Origin: GCA-2786165 sp964625775
Lineage (GTDB): Bacteria > Pseudomonadota > Gammaproteobacteria > Legionellales > Legionellaceae
Length of the DNA: 6,118 nt
Assembly (NCBI GenBank): GCA_964625775.1
Contig: CAZVEH010000077.1
Coordinates: forward strand, 1-6,118
Reading direction: 5' to 3'
The notes under the pieces are model-generated. The model saw only the letters and a program-made list of their open reading frames with translations, had not been told where the DNA came from and made no database searches. Positions within the stretch are counted from its first letter, which is position 1. Every line of letters begins with the position of its first letter. The position numbers and the translations under genes are program-made. Of the stretch, positions 1-6,042 are shown in pieces.

Positions 1-15
1 GCCACACGACAGGAG

Positions 16-51
16 ATCCCTCGCTGCGCTCGGGATGACGTGGGGAGTTAC
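16..51 (-). repeat. 36-bp dispersed-type repeat, left inverted copy
   Basis: This segment is the exact reverse complement of 6066-6101, 36 of 36 bases. Read on the minus strand it contains ATCCC and GGGAT arms around a GC-rich core, so a transcript could fold into a short hairpin. The core is much more GC-rich than the surrounding DNA. Its style resembles the short dispersed repeats with an ATCCCGAGC...GCGAGGGAT core seen in intergenic regions of various bacteria; that comparison is from memory. It directly precedes a broken recombinase gene. Confidence 0.85.
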
Positions 52-62
52 GATTAAACAAA

Positions 63-326
63 GTTTTGATCACTATTTTCTCAATGCTGGCTGAATTAGA
101 AAGAGCCTTTATTCAAGGAAGGATTGCGTGCTAGAGCAGCAAAAGGAATCAAATTAGGCAAACCTACGGATGTTATATAAGCCTCCATGTACGATAAAGA
201 CAAAGAGAAAATTTTTCATCTTTATCAATTGGGGGGGTACCTATCCAAAAGATTATTACAACTCACTTAGGCTATGGAAAATATCTATTTCTCAAAGCCT
301 ATATGAATAAACGGAAAGATACATAA
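63..326 (+). pseudogene. Broken serine site-specific recombinase (resolvase/invertase family), C-terminal part
   Basis: Serine recombinases cut and rejoin DNA through a 5'-phosphoserine link. Here only the end of the catalytic domain and the DNA-binding tail remain, in three frame segments. First, 63-128 reads ITIFSMLAELERAFIQ, matching the family's long E-helix region (FxxxAEFER-type). A one-base insertion near 129 shifts to a frame reading ARAAKGIKLGKPTD, the typical linker (A..KGIKLGRP), which then meets a TAA at 178-180. The same frame continues with DKEKIFHLYQLG, the start of the helix-turn-helix. A run of seven G at 231-237, where five would keep the frame, shifts again to PIQKIITTHLGYGKY and ends at TAA 324-326. 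The catalytic serine region is absent. The gene is dead and its 5' part is lost at or near the repeat at 16-51. Confidence 0.85.
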
Positions 327-327
327 G

Positions 328-1935
328 ATGAGAAAGTTGGCAATTATTGGTGGTGGCCCTGCTGGTCTAGCTGCTGCAAAATGGGCTCAATGGGGCTTAA
401 AAGGGCATCAAATTACTCTTTTTGAAAAATTACCGATGCCAGGGGGAATATGGGCTTCTGAAAATAATTATTCCCATGCTTGGAATAATATGAGCACAAA
501 TTTATCGCGATATTCTTGCGTATTTTCTGATTTTCCTCATGAACAAAATGCATCTTTGTTTCCAACAAAACAGGAAATGCATCGTTATTTATCGAGTTAT
601 ATAAGGTATTTTAATTTACAACAATACATTCAGTATAATACTACGGTTGTTCATGTGAATCGTATTGATGAAAAATGGCAGATCACTTTCGAGAAGGATA
701 AAAAATCACACAGTGATAGTTTTGATCATATTATTGTCGCCAATGGAATGTTTTCTATTCCTAATCTTCCACAATTTAATGAATCAGCAAAATTTAGAGG
801 AAAAATAATACATTCGGCGCAATACAAACAAAATATCGATTTTTCAAATAAAGACGTTGTCATTGTAGGCGGTGGATTCAGCGCAGTAGAAATTGCTTCT
901 AATATATCTAAAACAGCTCGTTCAGTTTTTCACGTAAATCGAAAATCATCATGGATTATTCCAAAACTCATTTCAGATAAAAATGGAATTCTTCAGCCTC
1001 TAGATTTGCTTCTTTATAAACGAGAGTTTGTTGAAGAAGGTGTAAAGCCATTAAGTATCAAAGAAAAAAATAGAAAAACCAATCGGTTTCTCTCTAAATT
1101 AACAGGGCAAAACGATATACCTGATCTTTATATTGATCCCAATTCGGAGGAAGAACAGAATATTGTGATTTCCAATGATTATTTGAGATTAGTCAAAGAA
1201 AAGAAAATTATCCATCAACAAGGTGAAATTGCGGGGTTTGAAGAGAATGAAATTATCTTACAAAATAATTCTAGAATTAAGGCTCAAATTGTCATTTGCT
1301 GTACAGGGTACAGGCCAGACTTAAATTTTCTAGCTCCTTCTATTTTAAAGATATTACAACACGATCCTCGAGATAGCTTACAACCAGCGATGCTCTATGA
1401 GTCTGTGCTTCATCCTCAATTACCTGATTTGTTTTTTATTGGAATGGGCACATTTAGAGGCGCCTATTTTCCTATTATGGAGTTACAAGCTAGATTGGCA
1501 GTCGAAATTTTTTCAGGAAGAGCGCCCTATCCTAATGAGGAAGAGATACTGACGTATTTCAAAAAAGCTAATGAAATCCGTGCAAACCATCAAAAACCTC
1601 AATTTATTAATTCCAACTATTCAATGTTAACTGATTTTTATGCGAAATGGGCAAATTTATTACCTCCTGGTACAGATGTTAATACGTGGTCTAAATTAAA
1701 CGGGGCTCCAGTCATTCCTTCAGATTATCTCCGTTATGGGTCAGGAGCTAATCCTTTTGTTGCGGAAAGAGAAAGATCACGAGTGAATGATTTCATGAAA
1801 AAAGGGAATGCTACTACTGTGGATACGATAAAAAATCTAAGTAGTCATTTATTTTTCCCAACGAACCCCTCTAAGGTTAGTGAAATAATAGAAAAAAAAC
1901 CAATAGAGGATGAACTACCTACACTTCCATTGTGA
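328..1935 (+). CDS. Flavin-containing monooxygenase (FMO-like, FAD/NADPH-dependent)
   Basis: This 535-residue protein is predicted to use FAD, NADPH and O2 to oxygenate a soft nucleophile (N or S) or a ketone; the substrate cannot be read from sequence. Visible motifs in order are: FAD-binding GGGPAG at residues 8-13; FEK...GGIW at 32-42; the FMO signature FRGKIIHSAQYK at 156-167; NADPH-binding GGGFSA at 181-186; CCTGYRPD at 324-331; and the C-terminal flavin-fold segment GMGTFRGAYFPIMELQAR at 372-389. No signal peptide is present, so it is probably cytoplasmic. It is longer than many bacterial FMOs, with about 100 extra C-terminal residues. The start is supported by the FAD motif lying at the very N-terminus. 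A weak GGAAAG at 313-318 is the only ribosome-site candidate. It begins one base after the recombinase remnant's stop. The reading frame is intact and appears functional. Confidence 0.93.
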   Translation: MRKLAIIGGGPAGLAAAKWAQWGLKGHQITLFEKLPMPGGIWASENNYSHAWNNMSTNLSRYSCVFSDFPHEQNASLFPTKQEMHRYLSSYIRYFNLQQYIQYNTTVVHVNRIDEKWQITFEKDKKSHSDSFDHIIVANGMFSIPNLPQFNESAKFRGKIIHSAQYKQNIDFSNKDVVIVGGGFSAVEIASNISKTARSVFHVNRKSSWIIPKLISDKNGILQPLDLLLYKREFVEEGVKPLSIKEKNRKTNRFLSKLTGQNDIPDLYIDPNSEEEQNIVISNDYLRLVKEKKIIHQQGEIAGFEENEIILQNNSRIKAQIVICCTGYRPDLNFLAPSILKILQHDPRDSLQPAMLYESVLHPQLPDLFFIGMGTFRGAYFPIMELQARLAVEIFSGRAPYPNEEEILTYFKKANEIRANHQKPQFINSNYSMLTDFYAKWANLLPPGTDVNTWSKLNGAPVIPSDYLRYGSGANPFVAERERSRVNDFMKKGNATTVDTIKNLSSHLFFPTNPSKVSEIIEKKPIEDELPTLPL

Positions 1936-1949
1936 TTAAAAAAAATTAT

Positions 1950-1990
1950 GGCTAGAAATTGTCCGGAATTTTGCCGGTTCCGGGCTAGAA
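1950..1990. repeat. 8-bp direct repeat enclosing a CCGGAA/TTCCGG dyad
   Basis: GGCTAGAA occurs at 1950-1957 and again at 1983-1990. Between them CCGGAA (1963-1968) and TTCCGG (1978-1983) form a 6-bp inverted repeat with a 9-base spacer. The block lies just after the monooxygenase stop and at the 3' side of a minus-strand IS3 transposase fragment. It may be part of the terminal repeat of that insertion sequence or scar DNA. Neither strand has a T-run directly after the dyad, so it is not a good intrinsic terminator; the minus strand has T8 about 18 bases further on. Confidence 0.5.
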
Positions 1991-1995
1991 CCCCT

Positions 1996-2112
1996 ATAGT
2001 GGTTTCGCCAATCTTCAATAATTACTTTCGCCTCCACACGGTTTCTGAACCATTCGGCTGATAAGCACTCATCGCGAAATTTCCCATTAAAGCTTTCATT
2101 CAAACAATAAAA
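1996..2112 (-). pseudogene. IS3-family transposase remnant (C-terminal end of the DDE integrase core)
   Basis: Read on the minus strand, 2097-1996 encodes ESFNGKFRDECLSAEWFRNR followed by VEAKVIIEDWRNHY. This is the characteristic end of IS3-family OrfB: the E of ESFN is the third acidic catalytic residue of the rve domain, followed by the RDEC..WF and W..Y helices. The usual next motif (N..RPHSSL) is missing; the frame instead runs on as RGSSPEP to a TAA at 1936-1938. The first two catalytic aspartates and OrfA are absent. Only the last roughly 40 recognisable codons survive, so the copy is inactive. The fragment begins within a few bases of the stop codon of the outer-membrane protein gene on the same strand. 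Confidence 0.88.
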
Positions 2113-2115
2113 CGC

Positions 2116-2928
2116 TTACTCATCAAATCGATAATTTAATGCGACTCTTACTAAATTTGCAGAAAAATTCACGGTAGTTGCGAATGGACTACCAAATGAT
2201 TGCTCAGATATACCAAAGCCACCTTGGGTATTATATATTGTGCTTATTGTGGATACAGAGGGTACATCTACGTACAAATATTCGATATCTACCGATCCGT
2301 GATGAAACGCGGCAATTTCAATACCGGTGCCGACTGTCCATCCGATTTGATCCTGATGCGTACTGTTGCTACCCGCACCTACCAATGATGAATTGTCATT
2401 AAAATGGTTACTCACTTTAAGCTGTGTCATAGCCATTCCACCTGTCATATATAAAAGAGCAGGTAATTTCAGCGCTGTTTGATACCCCAATCGACCACGA
2501 AGAGTCAATAGCCAGTTGGTTTGCATTGATGTGTCCACAGAGTACTGCGCAGAGTTGTCTGGGTAGCTATTTGTCATCGCATTAGATGAGTTCAGTGACA
2601 TTGAACCGTAATCCAAGGCAATACCATAGACCATTTGATTCCAAACCCAATCATGTCCTGCGGCGATACCAACAATCACTGCAGCAGGCTCTTTCGTCCA
2701 TGTACCTGCATTATTTACCGCATTAATATCCGTTGATGTTGCGAAATAAGATGTATTGGTCACACTACCGGCACTTGTATACGTCTCACTATTTCCAAAT
2801 GCCCCGCCCAAATAGATGCCTACATAAGGGCCTTGCCAAGGCAAAGTGGTTGCTAAAACAGAAACCGGAATTGCCAGAAGAGAAACAAATGCATAATGTA
2901 AGCTTCGTTGATAAACATTTGGTATCAT
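2116..2928 (-). CDS. Outer-membrane beta-barrel protein, Omp25/31-like (opacity-type porin family)
   Basis: This is a predicted 270-residue precursor exported by Sec and inserted in the outer membrane. A signal peptide with hydrophobic core YAFVSLLAIPVSVLA ends near residue 26. The mature part begins with PWQGPYVGIYLGGAFG, typical of the family's first strand. Later strands include TNWLLTLRGRLGY, LYMTGGMAMTQLKV, GWTVGTGIEIA and DIEYLYVDV. The C-terminus LVRVALNYRF is a classic barrel end strand with terminal Phe, followed by two extra residues (DE). I chose the ATG at 2926-2928 because AAAGGA (plus-strand 2935-2940) sits six bases upstream; the adjacent ATG at 2929-2931 is also possible. The longer frame to 3042 would put about 38 residues before the signal peptide. 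Members serve structural, porin or host-contact roles; which applies here is unknown. Confidence 0.87.
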   Translation of the reverse strand: MIPNVYQRSLHYAFVSLLAIPVSVLATTLPWQGPYVGIYLGGAFGNSETYTSAGSVTNTSYFATSTDINAVNNAGTWTKEPAAVIVGIAAGHDWVWNQMVYGIALDYGSMSLNSSNAMTNSYPDNSAQYSVDTSMQTNWLLTLRGRLGYQTALKLPALLYMTGGMAMTQLKVSNHFNDNSSLVGAGSNSTHQDQIGWTVGTGIEIAAFHHGSVDIEYLYVDVPSVSTISTIYNTQGGFGISEQSFGSPFATTVNFSANLVRVALNYRFDE

Positions 2929-3115
2929 CATGAGTCCTTTCATTTTCTTTACGATAGTGTATCCTATCAAACTCTTAGATAACAGGGATGCTATCTTGAA
3001 AAAATTAAGGGATATATTAAAGTCAAGTGACAACTTGCCCATCGACGATCAACATAACGCTCGATGTTCTCGGGATCCGGTGCTCTCACTTAGTGCGCAA
3101 TCATTTTATACTGTA
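2929..3115. promoter_or_regulatory. Divergent intergenic region with two small dyads
   Basis: This spacer separates the minus-strand barrel gene from the plus-strand Cys-protein genes and must hold promoters for both if each is transcribed from here. Visible elements are CAAGT-GACA-ACTTG (3024-3037), a perfect 5-bp dyad with a 4-base centre that could be an operator half-site pair, and GATAG-TGTATC-CTATC (2953-2968), in the barrel gene's 5' leader. AAAGGA for the barrel gene is at 2935-2940. TATACT at 3107-3112 resembles a -10 box but lies only three bases before the assumed ATG at 3116 and has no clear -35. I cannot assign a firm promoter for either side. Confidence 0.35.
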
Positions 3116-3820
3116 ATGGTTCAACCTGGATCTCTCAAACACAGCTTTGGACGCGGGCATTCTAGGTGCAAACAGCTGCTATTTATCTTATTTTTATCTC
3201 ACTTTTTTATGACACCTACGTTTGCTCGAGAACATTTATCTCAATTTATAACCTCACGAGATCTCTCGAATAGCAATCAATCATCTTCAAACATTAGTTT
3301 AAAAAATAATCGAAATTCAGCGGTAACAGTCTATGGACTGTATGTAAGGCAATATGCTTATGTCGCAGCTGGTCAGAGTTGCGACAGCTCAACAGTCATT
3401 TTTCCCATCGATGTCGCCACAAACAATATCACAGCAGGTGCATTTGTAATGCCCACTGTGATTGGTCCAGGGAGAAAAGCGATTGTTGGCAGCAATTATC
3501 TTTATAATATGATTTATGGGGCGATTTTTTATGAAAATATTATTATTCCGTTAAGTCCCCCCGGATGTGCCTTGCCGGGGTGTACGTGGGGCAGTGATTC
3601 CACCCAGTATCATTGGTGTATTTATTTAGGTGCCCTAGCCCCTGTTTCTACCTCACCAGGCTATACATCTAATGTCCCCCCTTCCACTGGTTTGGCATCA
3701 AATACAGGCCTGTACAATTACAACTTAACAAGCAACTATAGTTATATCGGCCCTATTTCTTGCGATGATAGAGCACTCACATGCACTGCAGCGAGCCAGC
3801 AAACACAAACATTTTCGTAA
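3116..3820 (+). CDS. Exported Cys-containing protein of unknown function, first of a paralogous pair
   Basis: I do not recognise this family. With the ATG at 3116 the precursor has 234 residues. A basic N-region (K8, R13, R17, K19) leads into LLFILFLSHFF and a likely cleavage site after PTFA near residue 37. The mature part is rich in Ser, Asn, Tyr and Thr, with conserved blocks shared with the next gene: NYLYNMIY (127-134), PPGCALPGCTW (148-158), WCI (167-169), and GPISCDDRALTC (212-223). Six cysteines lie in the mature part (89, 151, 156, 168, 216, 223), consistent with disulfides after export. The start is uncertain: no good ribosome site precedes 3116, and the frame stays open back to 2930 without a signal-like sequence there. 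The next gene follows after 21 bases, so they are probably co-transcribed. Confidence 0.75.
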   Translation: MVQPGSLKHSFGRGHSRCKQLLFILFLSHFFMTPTFAREHLSQFITSRDLSNSNQSSSNISLKNNRNSAVTVYGLYVRQYAYVAAGQSCDSSTVIFPIDVATNNITAGAFVMPTVIGPGRKAIVGSNYLYNMIYGAIFYENIIIPLSPPGCALPGCTWGSDSTQYHWCIYLGALAPVSTSPGYTSNVPPSTGLASNTGLYNYNLTSNYSYIGPISCDDRALTCTAASQQTQTFS

Positions 3821-3841
3821 TACAAGGATAGTGACATAGCT

Positions 3842-4522
3842 ATGATGAAACATTACTTATTATATATCCTGAGTGGGATAATCGTGTTGACCCCTGCGCA
3901 CGCAAACCATAACACGCAAAATGCTTATGCGTTAATGGGAGCCCGTGACGTACAAAATATGGATTTATCGCATATTACCATTACGAATCGTACAGGTGAG
4001 CCTATCACAGTATCGGGTCTGTTTATTGCAAGCTTTGATATCAACGATTGTTCTGCCTGTTCTGGATCAGTTATGGGTGGGGATAATCTAGGAGGCGTAG
4101 TAGTTTCCAACGTTGTCTTTAAGCCGAATCAAACACTTCCAATCGGACAAAATTATTTATACAACATGATTTACAATGGTATTTATTATATTAAAACTAA
4201 CGGTTCCTCACCATGCTCCTTGCCAGGGTGCTCTTGGCCTGGTGATAATCCAGATGTCAAAGCCTGGTGTATCACCATCAATGCGGTTTCACCAAATTCT
4301 AGCTACACCTATTCAAATTACACAAACGGCTCGAACCCACCGGCAAACACGCCAGCATACGGTTATGCAGGAAACTTCACGCCCTATTATAAGTATGATT
4401 TGATAGATCCTAGCACACTAGGAATAGGAAACGCTTGCTTAGGGCCTATTACTTGTAATGATAACACTTTAACCTGCCAAGTGGCTTCTAATCAAAATGA
4501 GTCGTTTCAAGCATACAGTTAA
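3842..4522 (+). CDS. Exported Cys-containing protein of unknown function, second of a paralogous pair
   Basis: This is a 226-residue precursor of unrecognised family, clearly homologous to the upstream gene. The signal peptide is MMKHYLLYILSGIIVLTPAHA with cleavage probably after residue 21. The shared blocks keep the same order: an NRTGEPITVSGLF strand (49-61), NYLYNMIY (104-111), PCSLPGCSW (124-132), WCI (142-144), and GPITCNDNTLTC (201-212). Eight cysteines (70, 73, 125, 130, 143, 199, 205, 212) are even in number and all in the mature part. Between the WC motif and the C-terminal block lies a low-complexity Tyr/Asn/Pro/Ser segment (about 150-190) that differs between the two proteins. AAGGA at 3824-3828 is 13 bases before the ATG, a long spacing; the second ATG at 3845 is an alternative. 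No membrane anchor is seen after the signal, so it is probably periplasmic, surface or secreted. Confidence 0.82.
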   Translation: MMKHYLLYILSGIIVLTPAHANHNTQNAYALMGARDVQNMDLSHITITNRTGEPITVSGLFIASFDINDCSACSGSVMGGDNLGGVVVSNVVFKPNQTLPIGQNYLYNMIYNGIYYIKTNGSSPCSLPGCSWPGDNPDVKAWCITINAVSPNSSYTYSNYTNGSNPPANTPAYGYAGNFTPYYKYDLIDPSTLGIGNACLGPITCNDNTLTCQVASNQNESFQAYS

Positions 4523-4771
4523 CTCTAGTACACATGCAGAGTTCACATCAGCGCGATAAGAGGACTGGTATTAACAAAGAATATACAACAATTTAGGCTT
4601 TGCTTTAACGATAAAAGGTTTTTGTTTAAGGCCTGGTGTGTACGTAGACCCCGTTTTCGACCAACATTAGTTCCCACTTAAATAATATAGTTGTCATTAA
4701 TGTGTTTTTCATTTAATAACACCAGCATTCAAGGCATAAAAACGCCTTATCATCGCTAAATAGTTCCGCCT
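4523..4771. other. Intergenic stretch without a convincing gene
   Basis: This spacer lies between two convergent transcription units. It holds a weak 6-bp dyad AACTCT/AGAGTT (4521-4526 and 4538-4543) just after the second Cys-protein gene, and AAGGC/GCCTT (4731-4735 and 4744-4748) further on. Neither is followed by a T-run. A plus-strand frame is open from 4529 to 4681 but has no ATG, no ribosome site and no recognisable similarity, so I do not call it. It may hold remains of older DNA, but I see nothing firm. Confidence 0.5.
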
Positions 4772-4800
4772 CTAGGCATATTGATTTGAAATATGCCTAG
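4772..4800. terminator. Perfect 11-bp stem hairpin between convergent genes; possible bidirectional terminator
   Basis: CTAGGCATATT (4772-4782) is the exact reverse complement of AATATGCCTAG (4790-4800), with a 7-base loop. It stands about 20 bases beyond the stop of the minus-strand 270-residue gene and about 250 bases beyond the stop of the plus-strand Cys-protein gene. On the plus strand it is followed by TTTGTGTG, a weak U-tract; on the minus strand it is followed by AGAGGCGG, with no U-tract. It best fits a weak plus-strand terminator or an RNA 3'-end stabiliser for the minus-strand unit. Confidence 0.55.
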
Positions 4801-4822
4801 TTTGTGTGCAAACATTTTTTGC

Positions 4823-5635
4823 TTACGAATGTTGATTATCTATATCTTTAGCAAGATCAGTGACGGATATTGTGAGCTCGGATGAATACTTCATATTTGC
4901 GCACTCTAGCTCGTGAAAGTTTTCGCTATCATACCATTCTATTTTATATATAAAGCCGGTATTAGGGCTTCCTTCGACCGTTGTAATAGTTGGTTTTTTA
5001 TTGATAATATAAGTCACATCTTCGGCTGCCAATTCAGCAGCAGTATTTGAGGCCTTAACACTCATAACGCCGTATGAACAAGTGCCTATATTTTTGACCA
5101 CAAAAAACTGGGCTGCTCCTGACCATCCACCATTTTCCTTATGAAAACCACCTTGAGGCACAGCTCCTATCAAGGTAATCTCATTTGATGATAAGGTGCT
5201 TTGTAGTTTACGAGAATGGGGGTTTTTGAGTTGAGAAACACCTTTAAATTTGAATGCTAATTTTAAATCTTGAATTTTAGATCTTAGCTCAGTACTTTCA
5301 TCAGAAAGGGATGCTGCTTGTAATTTACGCTGAGATTGTATTTTATGTCGCATATTAAGTAGTTCTTTAGGGTACTCAGATGGATTAATGGCGTATCCTA
5401 AGGTTTTCATTTCTTCTTCAGCTTTTTTACCTAAAGCAAGTTGCTCTTCTGATAAATGTAATTGTGCTCTGGGAACGATTTTTATACCAGAACCAGGTAA
5501 TGGTAAGCCTAAGTCTGAAAGCATTTTCATGCGCATTGTCTCATCGTTATCAGTAATCTCAGCAAGTACTGCGCCAGATAAGACTACATATAACGTAGCA
5601 AGCAATGCGAGCGTCTTCTTTATAAAATTTTGCAT
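4823..5635 (-). CDS. Exported protein of unknown function (270 residues), second gene of a two-gene unit
   Basis: I do not recognise the family. A Sec signal peptide MQNFIKKTLALLATLYVVLSGAVLA is followed by cleavage near residue 25. Residues about 30-130 are charged and predicted helical (for example SEEQLALGKKAEEEMKTLGY and SDESTELRSKIQDLKL), possibly a coiled coil. Residues about 150-262 look like a compact beta domain with two cysteines (186 in GTCSYGVMSV, 245 in HELECANMKY), a plausible disulfide, and tryptophans at 171 and 234. I chose the ATG at 5633-5635, which lies two bases after the upstream gene's TAA and gives a clean signal peptide with AAGGA ten bases before it. The ATG at 5645-5647 would overlap the upstream gene and leave no room for a ribosome site. 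The tight spacing suggests translational coupling to the 118-residue gene. Confidence 0.82.
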   Translation of the reverse strand: MQNFIKKTLALLATLYVVLSGAVLAEITDNDETMRMKMLSDLGLPLPGSGIKIVPRAQLHLSEEQLALGKKAEEEMKTLGYAINPSEYPKELLNMRHKIQSQRKLQAASLSDESTELRSKIQDLKLAFKFKGVSQLKNPHSRKLQSTLSSNEITLIGAVPQGGFHKENGGWSGAAQFFVVKNIGTCSYGVMSVKASNTAAELAAEDVTYIINKKPTITTVEGSPNTGFIYKIEWYDSENFHELECANMKYSSELTISVTDLAKDIDNQHS

Positions 5636-5637
5636 TA

Positions 5638-5994
5638 TTAAGCCCATCCTTCGATAATATTACAAGTTTCAGCATGAGTTGTATCAAATGGAACGCTTTT
5701 GTGATAGCTCTCCAGGTAATGATATCCCCAGACCACAAATCCTCCATGCACTCCTTCTCCCCAGTGAATCGCAGCAACGCGGTCACTATATTGTCCTGTA
5801 TCAACCGAATGCATTTGATTTGTAGGTGTGTGTTTATGGATACTGACAACACGCCATTTGTATGGATGACCATTCCACCAAGTTATTGATTCATTATTAA
5901 GACAATTGGCACGACTATGGACCGTGGTTTTATATAATCCAGCATAACTTGTCATTGTTACCACAAGTAGCGTTATCCCAATTATGTATTTCAT
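5638..5994 (-). CDS. Small exported protein of unknown function (118 residues), first gene of a two-gene unit
   Basis: I do not recognise the family. MKYIIGITLLVVTMTSYA is a compact signal peptide with cleavage expected before GLYK. The mature protein of about 100 residues is rich in His, Tyr and Trp, with NESITWWNGHPYKWRVVS (33-50), YSDRVAAIHWGEGVHGG (69-85) and VWGYHYLESYH (88-98). Its only two cysteines, 31 and 111, lie near the two ends of the mature chain and could clamp it with one disulfide. The clustered His (63, 77, 83, 92, 98) raises metal or ligand binding as a possibility only. The ATG at 5994 is the first in frame after an upstream TAA; AAAGGA (plus-strand 6008-6013) precedes it at a long spacing of 13 bases. 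It is followed after two bases by the start of the 270-residue gene. Confidence 0.82.
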   Translation of the reverse strand: MKYIIGITLLVVTMTSYAGLYKTTVHSRANCLNNESITWWNGHPYKWRVVSIHKHTPTNQMHSVDTGQYSDRVAAIHWGEGVHGGFVVWGYHYLESYHKSVPFDTTHAETCNIIEGWA

Positions 5995-6042
5995 GTAATT
6001 TACTTATTCCTTTAAATTATAATAGTGCTTGGTAGGTAAAAT

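Noticed and set aside
2178..2402. Plus-strand frames inside the barrel gene
   Set aside because: They lie antisense to a well-supported beta-barrel coding sequence and their translations have no recognisable features.
2929..3042. Longer start for the barrel protein at 3042
   Set aside because: It adds about 38 residues before a normal signal peptide, while the ATG at 2928 has AAAGGA at a good distance.
3107..3112. TATACT as a -10 box for the Cys-protein genes
   Set aside because: It lies three bases before the assumed ATG and lacks a -35; it would fit only a start further downstream, where no ATG ahead of the signal peptide exists.
2930..3115. N-terminal extension of the first Cys protein back to 2930
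   Set aside because: It would begin over the barrel gene's ribosome site, use up the divergent control region and place about 80 residues before an evident signal peptide.
4529..4681. Plus-strand open frame of about 50 codons with KAWC, faintly like the Cys-protein WC motif
   Set aside because: No ATG start, no ribosome site, and the likeness is limited to about four residues, so a third degraded paralogue cannot be supported.
5636..5647. Longer start (MGLIMQN) for the 270-residue protein
   Set aside because: It overlaps the upstream gene and has no room for a ribosome site; the ATG at 5635 gives a cleaner signal peptide.
5388..5889. Open frames antisense to or in other frames of the 118- and 270-residue genes
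   Set aside because: They overlap two coding sequences that have signal peptides and a coupled arrangement, and show no features of their own.
6016..6021. Perfect TATAAT on the minus strand as the -10 of the 118-residue gene
   Set aside because: Transcription would start within the AAAGGA ribosome site, and there is no -35-like sequence at the right distance.
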